Assembly: GCA_009192285.1 (NCBI GenBank)
Contig: WBVU01000004.1
Span: 952,001 to 1,016,000, forward strand
Direction of reading: 5' to 3'
DNA from: Morchella semilibera
Taxonomy: Eukaryota > Ascomycota > Pezizomycetes > Pezizales > Morchellaceae
Length of the DNA: 64,000 bases
Shown here: positions 1 through 11,800 of the stretch, one piece after another
How the letters are laid out: every line of letters begins with the position of its first letter
How positions within the stretch are numbered: the stretch's first letter is position 1
Translations under genes and position numbers: made by a program
The notes under the pieces: generated by a model
Seen by the model: only the letters and a program-made list of their open reading frames with translations
Database searches by the model: none
Told to the model about the DNA's origin: nothing

Positions 1-614
1 ATCACAGGCAAATCAGCCAGACCGCGGGTGATGATTGGTGATGGAGCGAAACAGCAGTAAAATTGCATGCGTAACTTCAATTAACGGTCGTCGTGCTAAC
101 TAAAATATATATGTATGTAAAAAAAAACCCCCCCAGCCCAACCAGACCCCGTCTACTATGTTAAATAAAACCCAACCGACCAATCAGACAAAGAAAAAAA
201 AAATGCAAAATGACAAAGGGAAAATGCAACGCTAAATAAACAAATATGATATGCAACCTTTTCCCCCCCTTACCCCCCGGTTTATAATAACCCCCTTAGC
301 TTTTTTTTGTGTGTGTTCTTAATACTCCTGCTCCTCGTACCATTATCCAGGTCAATAAGAAAAAAATAAATCAAATGCAAAAAACGAAATGCAAAACAAA
401 GGAAATGTAAAACAAATGAAAATAAAACAAATGAAATAAAACGAAAGCAATCAGTACATGTAGTAAAATTAGTATGCAGTAATAGTATGCTAGTATGCAA
501 TGCAGTAAGTATGTAAGTAGTGGTGGTAGTACATGTAGTTAGTGGTACATGGTTAGTAAGTTGAGTAAGTAGAGTGGTGATGTTTTTGTATGCCAATGAT
601 TAGACCCGATAGAT
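1..614. other. Low-complexity non-coding left edge
   Basis: I see no gene here. The stretch is A-rich on the + strand (many AAATG/AAAACAAATG repeats around 190-450), followed by a TAG/TATG-rich stretch at about 440-590 that holds two copies of the palindrome TACATGTA (455-462 and 530-537). It probably contains the 3' untranslated region of the minus-strand gene ending at 615. Confidence 0.5.
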
Positions 615-1310
615 CTAACAGCAGAGACCTAGCCCCCTCTGCACATCCCACATCTGTGGCTGTGACTGTCCGTCCAACCTCGCCTTCCTGACACCCCACA
701 CGGCACCCCTCGTGTGCACTCCCAACTCTCCCAGCACCTTCCTAAGCTCCGGGTGCCTCCTCACTGCCATCCCAACCGTCTTCTTGTCCATATTCTTCGC
801 CGCCATCTTCAACTCCTTCCCGTAGTTCTTGACAAGATAGTCGACATCCGCAACATCACTGCTCTTGGTCCTCGTTGCGCAGGCGCTCAGCTTCCCCCTA
901 AACAGAAACTCCTCCTTCAGGATCGGTACATAGCTAGTCCCCATACGTGGCCCGCTCAGCACCTGGTTCCTCGAGACGGGGAACTGGTCGCGCGCAATCT
1001 CCTCGTGACCCACAAACATCTCGACGAGGACCATGCTGCCCGAGCTGTCCTCCGAGTCGCGCCAGAAGAAGGCCACATAGTCCTCACGACACTGGGGGAT
1101 CTCGAGCCAGCCGCGCTTCTGCGCAAGTATACGCTGGATGGTGGGTTTAGTTGCGGCGACGAGGACGTCAATGTCTTTGGATTCGCGGTAGGCGGCTTGC
1201 GGGGTGCAGGCAAGGACGGACCAGCCGCCGAAGAAGCCGTGCTTGATCTTGTTAAAGGAGAGGACCCGGGAGAGGGCGAGGGCCGCGTCGTTGAGAGTTG
1301 ATTGATGCAT
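615..1310 (-). CDS. Nucleotidyltransferase-fold protein, fungal, function unknown
   Basis: A single-exon frame of 231 residues starting at the ATG at 1310. The N-terminal part reads FFGGWSVLA (about residues 26-34), then RESKDIDVLV (about 43-52). A Gly-Gly turn followed by an acidic Asp-x-Asp strand is the signature of the nucleotidyltransferase superfamily fold. The middle part (EMFVGHEEIARDQF and an ILKEEFLFRGKLSA helix) resembles the hypothetical fungal proteins of this kind that act on unknown substrates. No second domain, signal peptide or membrane segment is visible. The long plus-strand frame at 714-1301 is its antisense shadow. The family assignment rests on the motif only, and I infer no substrate. 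Confidence 0.7.
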   Translation of the reverse strand: MHQSTLNDAALALSRVLSFNKIKHGFFGGWSVLACTPQAAYRESKDIDVLVAATKPTIQRILAQKRGWLEIPQCREDYVAFFWRDSEDSSGSMVLVEMFVGHEEIARDQFPVSRNQVLSGPRMGTSYVPILKEEFLFRGKLSACATRTKSSDVADVDYLVKNYGKELKMAAKNMDKKTVGMAVRRHPELRKVLGELGVHTRGAVWGVRKARLDGQSQPQMWDVQRGLGLCC

Positions 1311-2771
1311 TGCTGCGGGTGCTACTGATTTCGGTGTGCGGATAGTGCAATTGAGTGGTCTAATGTGAATTGGAATGTTCGAATGGAAAACGCTGGGCCC
1401 AGAGAATAAAAGATACTGTCTAGTGGCGACGTTGAATGAATGTGATGGTTGATAGCACTAGGCAGCAGTCGTAGTAGTGCAGTAGTGTCGATCGATTAAA
1501 GTATTGAAAAGAAAAAATTATTAAAATAAAAGAAGGCTGAATTAAAGATTGTAATGGACGCGCAACCAGGCACGATGCAGATCAAAAAACCAATCAATGG
1601 GATAGAATAAATGAAGTGCAATATATAGTCTAAAGGGTTCGTCGAATGGATGAAACAATAATATAGGCAATAATACGTCGTCGACCAATAAAAGATAAAT
1701 AATAAGCAGAATAGAAAAAGAAAGTAATAGAAACACCACCTCAGCTGAAGAAACGTCGAAGGTCGTATAAGTAATCGTAGTTCGTCGCAAGAGAAGGTGG
1801 GGCGTGTGGGGGGGGGGGGGGGTGGTGTTAAAGAAGAAAAGAAAAAATAAAAATAAAAAGAATGAGGGGAGGCGGAGGGAGAGGTAGGGAGGGGGGGGCG
1901 GGGGAGGTGAGGACGTAAGGAAGGGAGATTACTGTCGCTTTGCTGCTGAACAATGGGAAACAGAAATCGTAGAGATGAAGCCTTAATCTTATATATCATC
2001 AGCTAGCTAACCATCACGATTCGTGTCAGAACCCTGTCATATTGATCAGGCAGCCTATAGGCGGTCGTTTTGTGGGGTGAAACTTATTTTTGTTGTCCAG
2101 TCAAGGGTTTCAATAGGCGTTGTGTTTACAGCTATATGCCTGCTCACGAAGCGCCCGGAACCATGTTCGGATCGGATTCATATGGAATAGCGGCGCGGAT
2201 CGAAGTACCTTACAGCACAATTGTAGCCGATAGGATACTTAGTACTACATTGGCACTACAGTGCAGCAGTATCAGTAGCCAGGGTAGGATCGCATTCATC
2301 CACGGCTCCTTACGCACTGTATGATTTTCTCATGATACCTACCTCAAGTATGTACCTTTTTTTTTCTTTTCTTTTCTGTGCCTGACTGTTGCCTGGGGAT
2401 CAAACAATCAAACAGGGGCAAAGAATGGTAAGACGGCTCGCTAGAGTGTGTGATCATTGGTTATGTTGGTCTGTGCTAATTTCCTTCTTCCCCATCTCCA
2501 CTCTCTCCTTTCTCCCTAAACCTTCTCGTTCGGGGTCGAGACGCGCGTGGCTAATTTTATCCTGTAACAACCCGCTATGTCAGTAGCGACCGTTGAGGCT
2601 CTAAATAATATTACTTCTTTGTGCGAATTCATGCCAGGAACGGAAAGGAGCCGAAAGGTCATAATTCCTTTTAGCGCTCTGAAATCATGTAAGTGGCTGC
2701 ATCTAGAAACAATTACTGTCTTATAAACCCCAGAACAGACCGCTGGAATCCATCCTACTAGCTAATGTCCA

Positions 2772-2788
2772 TCATCTAACATCACTCG
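2772..2788 (+). repeat. ATCACTCG-family motif, variant
   Basis: TCATC-TAA-CATCACTCG. It differs from the consensus TCATG-N3-TATCACTCG at two fixed positions. Intergenic. Confidence 0.5.
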
Positions 2789-4806
2789 GCGCCAAATGCA
2801 AGCGCTCGGCGGTGTGGTGGTATGCCGTTTTTTACTCTCCCTTTCTTAAAATCCCATATTGTGCCGATAATCGATGCATGATGGACCCTAACATGCAGCA
2901 AAGGTGCAGAAATAGAATAGCACTCTGGAACTTCGAATTATGACTTAGATCGGGACGCAGGTCCCATTGAGACAAGATGCGCCGACATAATAGCACTCTA
3001 GTTCTTAGCAGCCCGACACATGCAGGGGCATTTTTTTGTGAGACAGGATCTGCTCACCGGTGGCGTCAACAATCGTGAATAGAGGAAACACTGAGAAGTC
3101 TGCAACTGCTGCAGTGCTGCAGAATTCATTCATGCTGGCTGTATTTAGTAAACATCACGCAATCACGTGTAGAAGTTGTAGGACACGGCGTCTAGTGTTT
3201 GAACAGATGATTAATTGTGGGAGGCTGTGCTATTCTCCTGCAGGGGAGGTGAATTGAAAGCTGATTGACAATTAAGTATTTCATAACTTTGCGTCCGCGG
3301 GGAAAGCCTATCCCCGGGAGTTCCAGGGTTCGAGTGGTTTTGATGACGCGACTTAATTAACCAGCGTAGCTACATGTAGTCACGGCCCCAAGAACTAAAG
3401 CCTATGCTTTCCTAACACTATGGGTTCTTTGGATGCCGTCCTAAAAGTTATTAATTGTTAACTAAAGCCCCACCGGCCTTTTGGCCGGAGAAAATCAATT
3501 GATGTTGATTCACAAATCCTGTTGATAGTTAGTCAGCCTGTTGGCGCATGCCAATGCCTATGAGAAAAGTTCAAATAGGAAGGCCTCACATTTGTTTATT
3601 TGGTCTAGATCTACTCAAAGAACATTGACTTCAATTGCAGTCTTTCCCGACTAGCTCCGCAGCCGACACTATCATTGCATAGAAATAGAAATCTAAAAGA
3701 GGATACCTTAGAAAAAAAGAAAAAGGAAAGGAGTTTCAATATGGAGCAAACCTTTCCTTTGGTGGGGGGAATTTTGTATTGTTGCGGGAGTTGTAGGTAC
3801 ATACATGTAGGTATCGCCCACACACACGAAGACCGACAACATTGCTCAGGTGCCGATTATCTGTCTAGAAGGTGGGATACAAGGCCAGAATCTCAAAGAA
3901 GGTTGAAACATCGGAACTACACGTAACCCAGATTAGGCCGCCTGTCGTGACTCGCGCTTAAGCACCTTCCCGCACATGCATACCATCATGTATGTACATG
4001 TAGAGTAGAACTTTATCCCCCCCCCCCCTTCCCCTACATACATGTACAATATAACGCATCCAGATTCCGCCATTCTGTACGTACTCGTACCTCTCGGTAA
4101 TTTTCTACGCCACAACGTCAATATTAACTCGGTCAATCAATCAGCAATATCTGCTTGTGATTACCTATCATATAGGGGCTCGGGCCACAAGGGCTATAGG
4201 CTAAAACCGGGGAGTGGTTAGTGTACTCCGATCAGAGGAGTCTATTTTGACGCCTCGGGAGCAAACCTGCCGTATATTGTATATTACATACTCTGATATT
4301 CTATAGTTCGGAACCCCACCGCGTCTAGACGCGCGGGGGGTGTACTATGTCAAGGTAATCTAATCACTAGCTCAACGACAAGTCATGAATCTGAAACCTG
4401 ATATAAGAATATTAGGAGCAATATATATCAGATAGTTGTGCTCCCGCAGCTGTACAACCCAATATCTATAGAGAATTTCATTTCATTTATGAGATATTAC
4501 TGCAATTGGGTTGGTTAGTGCTGGCAATTATTATACAAACAATGTTGTTGTTACTGGTACGGCCCCCCACATGATAAGCGTGTAACCGTGTTTTAAAATC
4601 ATTGGTATCAGATTTTCTGTGCTGGTGCGTGTTATACGTAGGTACATAAGGCCATGGTCAGGTCGCGAGACTCATAAAAAGGTATCTCACACTTCAATTG
4701 ACTCGTGTGACTAAATATTATAATTAAGTACATGTATGCAAAACATGCCTATTTGTGATTTGATTTGTGCTGTAGCTTTACTATTGGCTGTGGGTAATGA
4801 TCACAG

Positions 4807-4868
4807 ACACAGCGATATCTGTTGGAACACAGTGATATCTGTTGGTGAACACAGTGATATCTGTTTGA
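4807..4868. repeat. Tandem repeat, three units of about 20-22 bp
   Basis: Three near-identical units carrying ACAGTGATATCTGTT (the first has a C for the T) follow one another. The core GATATC is palindromic. It lies about 280 bp upstream of the Myb-like gene, so it could belong to that promoter, though nothing shows a function. Confidence 0.7.
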
Positions 4869-5151
4869 GCCAGGCCAACCAAAAGCACTACATCATGTAT
4901 GTGTATACATGTATACATACATGTACGTATACTACAATCTCATGACATGTATGATTTAGTCCAGCACAGCACCCCAAAGAAAGAATTAAGGTTTAGCAAC
5001 TACTGGCTTCCTGCATTTCCATGTTCACTGGAAGCAAACATCTTTATACTTGATAAATACACAACGCCCTCCATGTTCCTTTGAAGGCCACTATCACCAT
5101 CATTCACCTCCACAGGCCTCAACCCCAGAGCTTATACTACATAAAGACAAA

Positions 5152-5865
5152 ATGCCCAAATCTACCCGACCCAAGACCAAAAACCCCTCAACGACCAGCA
5201 CCCATTTCCCGTCAAAACCCTACATGCGAGGCATAGCCAACACACCAGCTGCTACCACCGCCACCACCACCATCTCCTCCTCCCTCACCTCCTCCACCCT
5301 TCCCCCTGCAGTAGCATGGTCCACCGCAGATGATGAGCTTCTGCTTAGGTTAAAGTCATTGGGGAAAAAATGGGTAGAGATATCACCTCTTTTCGAGGGT
5401 AAGACATCGAATGCATGTAGAAAGAGACATGCAAGACTCGTCACCCATACACAGGTAGAGTGGGATGAGTTCAAGGAGAGGGATCTGGCAGTGGAGTTTG
5501 TTAATGCGAAGGTGCACTTTTTTAAGGCCATTGCGGGAAATATGAAGTTAGAGTGGAGACAGGTGGAAAAGAAGGTATATTCTAGAGGATGCCGAGAATT
5601 ACAGTTGGGTATTTGCTGATGTGTAGTGCAGTGTCTAGAGTTGGGGTTCAAGTCTTTGCTAGAAAAGGGGAAACGGCTTCCAACCCTTCAGAGTTCACCA
5701 AAAGGGAAAGCTCAAGTCGAAGGTGCAAAATCAGTATCATCTGACGGAAACGATAGCGATGCTACGCTGGACGCCGGTGGCCCAGAGACGAATGATAAGG
5801 TTCGTGCCGAACGTAGTGATCATGAGGATAATGCGCCGAGTGATAGAACTATGACGGGTGCTTGA
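5152..5865 (+). CDS. Small SANT/Myb-like DNA-binding protein
   Basis: Two exons, 5152-5574 and 5632-5865. The intron of 57 nt has donor GTATAT and ends TGTAGTGCAG, with a CTGAT branch-like site, and is in phase 0. The product is 218 residues. A Ser/Thr/Pro-rich N-terminus of about 55 residues precedes a single Myb/SANT repeat: VAWSTADDELLLRLK (start of helix 1), KKWVEISPLF with the second Trp, and KTSNACRKRHARLV as the recognition helix. The third position is hydrophobic or aromatic, as often in SANT modules. The C-terminal tail after the splice is acidic and Ser-rich (SSDGNDSDATLDAGG). The start was set at 5152 because an in-frame ATG there follows an A-rich context; an earlier in-frame ATG at 5050 is possible. 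Probably nuclear; target unknown. Confidence 0.75.
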
Positions 5866-7032
5866 GGGAAATAAAGGGATAGTTATTGGTGGAGAGTGAT
5901 GTTTAAACCCTCGTGAGGGAAAGCTTTGAGATTAAGTGCATTTATCTCCCTTAATATATTAAGGTCAGAGGAGGAAAGAAAGTAGATTTATAGCATTCGT
6001 GGGCACCTACGCTATTATTCTTATTATATAAACCCATCGCAGATATAGAATTTCGCGAACAAGTATATTGAGAAGCTCAAACAGTATATGGGGGGGATTA
6101 ATCACTAAATAGTCTTTGGCTTCAATTATGTTCTAATATCGGATATATCTACCTTATAGCTAGTTTAATTACTTCTTCGTCTCATTAAAAGAAGCCTGAA
6201 TTGTACGAGATGGGTTCCTGCGGGTTTGATGGCCTTCCCCGAGGCAGACACAACAGCTATCAGGTATATATAATAACGTTTAGTAACATAGGTTTTACTC
6301 TTCGAGGCTCCCGAGCTACATACAAGTACCCTGTACCCCTTAATTGTATACTTCTCTAGTTCATAGCCTCTCACTCGGCTCCTAGGTCGTTGATCTCAAA
6401 TCGGGCTTTCTTGTTAGTATCGTTATCGCTACTAAATCTGCTCGACCGGGAACGTTGCGCGGCTTGGATTAACGAACGCTGTGGGGGGGGGGGGGTGTTT
6501 ATGACATAAATGTTTGAATGTGTGATGCTTGTTTAGTCAAAAGGGCCCGGTCGGATAAGTGAAGAAGCTGATCTTTCTTGATGTATAGTTACAGTACCAA
6601 AAGGAGGGGTGGGATCACTATGTATACGGTATTCTCGTTGGTACGCTAGCATTGCGATAAGAATACGGTATTTGTACAGTACTCTTCCCCTAATGCCGAT
6701 TTAATTCGGTATTTATCACTAAATTCCGTAGTCCTAGGGTAGTGATTTCACCCCATTTTTTCATACTGTATTATGGATCGTTTAAAACAAAATTAGAACC
6801 AAATGATATATAAGAAAAATAAAACTCGGATTTGGACTTCGATCTGAGTTACAATAATTATATAAGTTCAACACGATTAAGGTCAGAATTAATCCGAATA
6901 GGCTAGTACTGCCGGTACTACCAGCAATATCGATATTTACTGAAATCTAGTTATATTCTTAGGCTAGCTAGCTCCCATGAGTTGACTATGCATATCTACT
7001 GTAACTGCATATTAATTGTGTAGTTTAAACCG

Positions 7033-7049
7033 TCACAAGAAATCACTCG
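7033..7049 (+). repeat. ATCACTCG-family motif, variant
   Basis: TCACA-AGA-AATCACTCG. Spacing is kept and the right half has one change. Intergenic, 1.8 kb upstream of the Lon gene. Confidence 0.55.
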
Positions 7050-8471
7050 ACGCCAAGAAACCACCGCACCCTTGGTAATATACAGTTAGGTCTTGTTGTT
7101 AAATCATTTTTTTATGCAGCCCGTAGCTAGGTGTGTGGCTATATATACATATGACAATATTAACTTCCCTCTCTTTCTCCCTACATATTTATAGTCTCTA
7201 GATCTATAGATCAATCTAAAGTAGTACTCGTCTCAATCGACATCACTTCGAATTCCTTCCCCTTCACTTTTGTCCCCCTAGTCCGCCCAACGTCCTCATC
7301 ATAGGCCCTGTGATTCTTCTTTTCGAACTCTCATCCCTTTCCTCTATTTGGTACAATAGGGTCTTGATATTAATTCAAAAATAAGTCCTCGAGACCATGC
7401 AAGGCCAACAATTAACATATTAAAAGAACCTCAAGGATGAACAAGAGCAAGGAACAAAGACCAACGAGAGCAAAACATCTCGAGACCGAATCCACGAACA
7501 TCCTCAAACTTCGCCTCGAGGGCCGTTCCCGTGGGCCACACTGCAAGCTTTTTTAATATGTTTACAGTTTCTCCATGGACTGGTTATATAGTACTGTTAT
7601 ATACATCTCGCTTATACCAGGTCCAGCGCTTGTTACACTTAATTTCGTCGACTCATAGATTATTATCACTTGAGGCGTGTGGTTGTTGGTAGTTGTATGG
7701 GCGGATCCGGGTTTCGGCACAAGTCATCAGTCTGAGATACCCGTCTTGCTCTAATAGCAGTGATATTTAGGTTTAACTGTGTAAGATTGCGAGCTCGAGT
7801 GGCGGCTGAGGGTCTATATACATATAATCGGTTACGGCGGGCTCGGCATGCATGCACTTACTAAATCCTTATAAACATAAAATTCACGAACCCAGTCCGT
7901 GATATATTCTAAAGAATTTTGATATAGATAGAGGTGGTAGACTATATATTTTTGGGCTTTATATCATAATCAACCCCCAAGCAGCCCTATTATTTCCTTT
8001 CAGCAGGTTTGCGGCTAATTAGTAGGACATAACTCGGTCTCAGGCATTCACCACCCCTTACAACCCCGCTTCCCACCCTCGTGCATGTGGGGTTTAATTT
8101 GGGAAACATTTTGCCTCAGTTTCTATAGTTTCCTCGACCACAACATATATATTGAGTTGAGAAATCAGTCGTATATGACAATTGGCATTCGGATAGCGAG
8201 GGATACTAAAGGTCCGTATATGTGCGCAGTAGCGACCTACTGCTTATGCTTATCTTGTTATATACGTTTCGGGGTGTAATTGATCAGAGTCATATAATTG
8301 ATTGATGAGTTGACTAGTTGACTGATTGACCGATAGTCCAACCACATGGCCTCTAGATCTCGTATTCTTGGCGGCATTTGTAAACCTGTACTTTCAAATC
8401 TGGGTCTTAGCACAATTTTCTAGTTGGAACTGTTATTAGGAGTCTAGAGTCACAGAGTATCACTCTATGAA

Positions 8472-8488
8472 TCATCAAGGATCACTCA
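8472..8488 (+). repeat. ATCACTCG-family motif, weak variant
   Basis: TCATC-AAG-GATCACTCA. Three changes from the consensus. Intergenic, 384 bp upstream of the Lon start codon. Confidence 0.4.
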
Positions 8489-8871
8489 GCATCCAATGAT
8501 CGGAGCCGAAGGTTTGGTGCCTCACGTGTGCCAAGGCGGACACTACCGTCGTGACAAAGCATACCAAGGATAACTTGCCTCGGTCCTGCCAGGCGAGCGC
8601 CTCCAGTCGTTCTTCCTTCGTTCGCCGCCACGTCGAGGATATATTTACACTAAACATAGACGACAAACACGATATACAAGTCCTTTTTTCTCTCTCGATA
8701 ACTACACACCTTTTTCCTGACCTATTACACCAGGACTGTCCATATACCAGTATTAGCATTTGCTTTCGCGTGCGAGCTCTCTGGAGAGGTTCCCCTTTCA
8801 CTCCTCCATAACCTTGATTTTATTCTCTACCTACAAGCTACCAGCTTGAACCTCAAAAACAGGTCAATAAA

Positions 8872-11800
8872 ATGGATGAATTTAAGGCACAGACCCTTCC
8901 TCTTATTCCGCTTCCGTATTCAACTGTTCTACTCCCGGGAGTTATACGTTAGTGCTCCTTTCCTGTGTGTGAGCTCCCTCAGCTGAAATAACAAACCCTC
9001 TAGTTCGTATTTTCATATCCGACCGCAAAGACATTGCAGCAATAATATCAACCCTCACAACTGACGCCCCAAGCCCTACAATCGATGCTTCAAATCTCGC
9101 AATAGGATGTATTCCTTTAAAGCCACCCACGCTAGTTTCGCCACCCATTGCAAAAGATGATGAGGATAAAAAGCGGATAATTCAAGAGGAAGGCGACGAG
9201 GTTGAGGAGACACAGATCGCATTTCTAAATATTGATCCTTCCTCTGCAACCCCCGAGGAGCTATTCTCCCACGGAACAGTAGCACGTATCATTGGCCTTG
9301 AGGGCCATTCAGATGTCAATTCCTTCGGCAGTCCCATAGTTGGTGGTCAGAACGGGATGGCGATTGTGGTCGAAGGTATCTCTCGGTTCCGGGGTAAAGC
9401 AATATCGACAGCGTACACCCTTCATTGAAGCCGATGTAGAGCATTTCAGTGATGAACCGCTAAAGGAGGACGATACGAAGACAAATTCGTTCTTTTTGCA
9501 GCTTAAATCTCTCTCCCGGGAACTTGTTGGGTTGCTGCGGATGAGCTCAAACAGGGGTGCGGGATTACCACCGATCGTAGCGAGGAGGTTGGAGCTATTA
9601 ATCGCAAAAAAAGATGCCCATGATGCCGGATCCTTGGCTGATTTTATGATTTCGGCGGTGGAGACGAGGTTGTTTGAGAGGCTTGATATACTTGCTGCCG
9701 TGGAGGTCCCGGAAAGGCTTGAGAGGGCGGTTGTGATACTTACCAGACAGGTCAACAAGATCAAGTCGATGATTCAAAAAAGTAACAAACTCAGTCCAGC
9801 TATCCCGCCACTTATTGTCATGGATAATAGAAGACAGGGGGGGTTCGGAGGCTCCAAAGGCGGGAGAAGGGGTTCTTTCGGCGGTGACCATGATGATGAC
9901 GGCGAGAATGAGGAATATGATGAGTTAGTAAAGAAGATTGAATATGCGAGACTGAGTCCGGAAGCCTTGAAAGTTGCAAGGAGGGAGCTTCAGCGTTTGA
10001 AGAGGATGAACCCTGCTCAGGCAGAATATGGTATTTGTAGAACTTATTTGGAGACTTTGACGGAGGTAAGCAGTATTTTTCTTCTTCGAGCAGTAATTCC
10101 TTTGATCGGCTAGTATATCGGGGATGTGATGGCCATTTTATCACTATCGTTCGTTGAATTCCGGTCTATCACGAATGTGACCAGTGACTCCTGGGCCTAA
10201 GCCAGTTTCTCAAAGAGTCAAGTTGTCATTTCTCTAGGCATCGTCTTTAGTCACGCTTATTTAGGCGTGACTTAGGTGAACGACTATACCAAAACGAGCC
10301 AGGCACCACCTCAACTACACATCACTCAAATCCCCAGTTAAATTTTTTTTGTTTATATTGGCATCTTTGTGTAAACACTCAATTCCAGTCTTCAAAAGCC
10401 TGAATAGCACCGGCCCAATCGTGTCCGATCAGGTTAATGAAATTGGGACTGACTTTGTTTGCGCGAAACCTCCGCCGCAAGATAACGTTTTCTTCTTCTC
10501 TGTTACTAACATATGGTAATAATAGATTCCCTGGACGATAACTACAAACGATCAACTAGATTCCACAACTTTAGCCAAAGCTCGAAAGCAGCTCGATGAC
10601 GATCATTACGGTCTCGAGAAGATCAAGAAGCGACTCCTCGAATACCTTGCTGTCCTTCGCCTCAAACGTCAAGCTAATGAAGCAGCTGATAAAGCACATG
10701 CAGCTTCCGACGCTGCTGAAGAGGAAGCAGGAAAGGAGGCCCTGAAAGCCAAAGCCCTTGGCTTGAAGCCTGCTCCTAAGCCTGGAAATGGTGAAAGTGC
10801 CAAGCCTGAGGGAGATACCGCCACCGTTAAATCAGATGAGCAACCCATAACTAAACCCAAGCGAAAGCCGTTTGTTGACAAGTCACCGATCCTCTTGCTC
10901 GCGGGTCCACCGGGAACTGGTAAAACGAGTTTGGCTAAGAGTGTGGCAACTGCGCTTGGTAGGAAGTTCTATAGGATCAGCTTAGGGGGTGTCCGGGATG
11001 AAGCAGAGATTAGAGGACATCGGAGGACCTATGTTGCTGCTATGCCGGGGTTAATTGTCAATGCGTTGAAGAAAGTTGGGGTTGCGAATCCCGTTATTCT
11101 TTTGGGTTAGTATTCCACCTTATTCCTCGTCCTGGCCCTTGCGTTTTGCATTTGCGGTGTAACGTCGATATAGGCGTTCGGGATATTTCTGATCCCGAGC
11201 GTATGGTAATATCGGGCATTGCTTGAAGATCCGGTTAAGTTCAAGTAGAATTAACAACTATTTGGACCGTAAAGATGAAATCGATAAACTCGGAGGCGCC
11301 AACCACCACGGCGATCCGAGTGCAGCAATGTTGGAAGTACTGGATCCGGAACAAAACTGGAGCTTTACTGATCACTATATTAACATCCCTATTGATTTAT
11401 CTAAAGTGGTATGTTTCCCGTTTTTCCGCCCTTTAGTGCAGGCTTCTCTTTCAACTTCTCATCTTTACCCCGCTTTTCCGATCCGATTACACATGTCGAG
11501 GAAAATAGAGCGAGGTCTTGTGTCCCCTTTTCTCCCTGCAATGTGGGTGTCGCTGCTCGGTTGCACGTGTTTTAAATAGGTTGTTTATTTGCGGCGGATG
11601 CTGGATTTAAATTTCCGTTTAATTTTCCGCACGCGAGCCGGGGAAAGGAGAAAGAAGGACGGGGAATATTACCTACCGCTCTGTTTTCCTAGCCATACCC
11701 TGCCGGCCCATTGCGTGCATTTGCCAGGATTAGCCTCGCCGGACAAACGTGCGGGGGGGGGGGGGATTTCCATTTTGCCGTCTAATTTGCTACTGATCTT

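Larger units (their letters stand above)
1311..5151. other. Non-coding spacer with short repeats
   Basis: I found no supportable gene. Visible features are a run of 15 G at about 1808-1822, a run of 12 C at about 4017-4028, a perfect hairpin CCGGCC-TTTT-GGCCGG at 3473-3488, a 14-bp palindrome at 4320-4333, seven copies of TACATGTA between 3371 and 4925, one copy of the ATCACTCG motif at 2772-2788 and a small tandem repeat at 4807-4868. Open frames here are short and lack family resemblance. Confidence 0.55.
5866..8871. other. AT-rich spacer upstream of the Lon gene
   Basis: No gene can be supported. The stretch is AT-rich with many stops in all frames. A run of 13 G lies at about 6483-6495. 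Two variants of the ATCACTCG motif occur at 7033-7049 and 8472-8488. The composition between about 5900 and 8000 would fit decayed repeat DNA, but I recognise no transposase or reverse-transcriptase remnant. Confidence 0.45.

Noticed and set aside
714-1301. Long plus-strand open frame, 195 codons
   Set aside because: It lies exactly antisense to the nucleotidyltransferase-fold gene; the minus frame has family motifs and this one has none.
3301-3380. GGTTCGAG with nearby hairpin, possible tRNA B box
   Set aside because: The B box lacks its last bases and no A box or acceptor stem pairs with it. No tRNA was found in the window by eye, though a tRNA scan was not run.
3473-3488. GC-rich hairpin followed by sequence, terminator-like
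   Set aside because: Rho-independent terminators do not apply to nuclear fungal genes, and no gene ends there.
5900-8000. RIP-mutated transposon remnant
   Set aside because: AT-rich and stop-dense, but with no recognisable transposon protein and no duplicate copy to compare; left as an unclassified spacer.
9376-9411. Possible 36-nt intron in Lon to explain the frame change
   Set aside because: It would remove the conserved GISRFR and, being a multiple of three, would not change frame.
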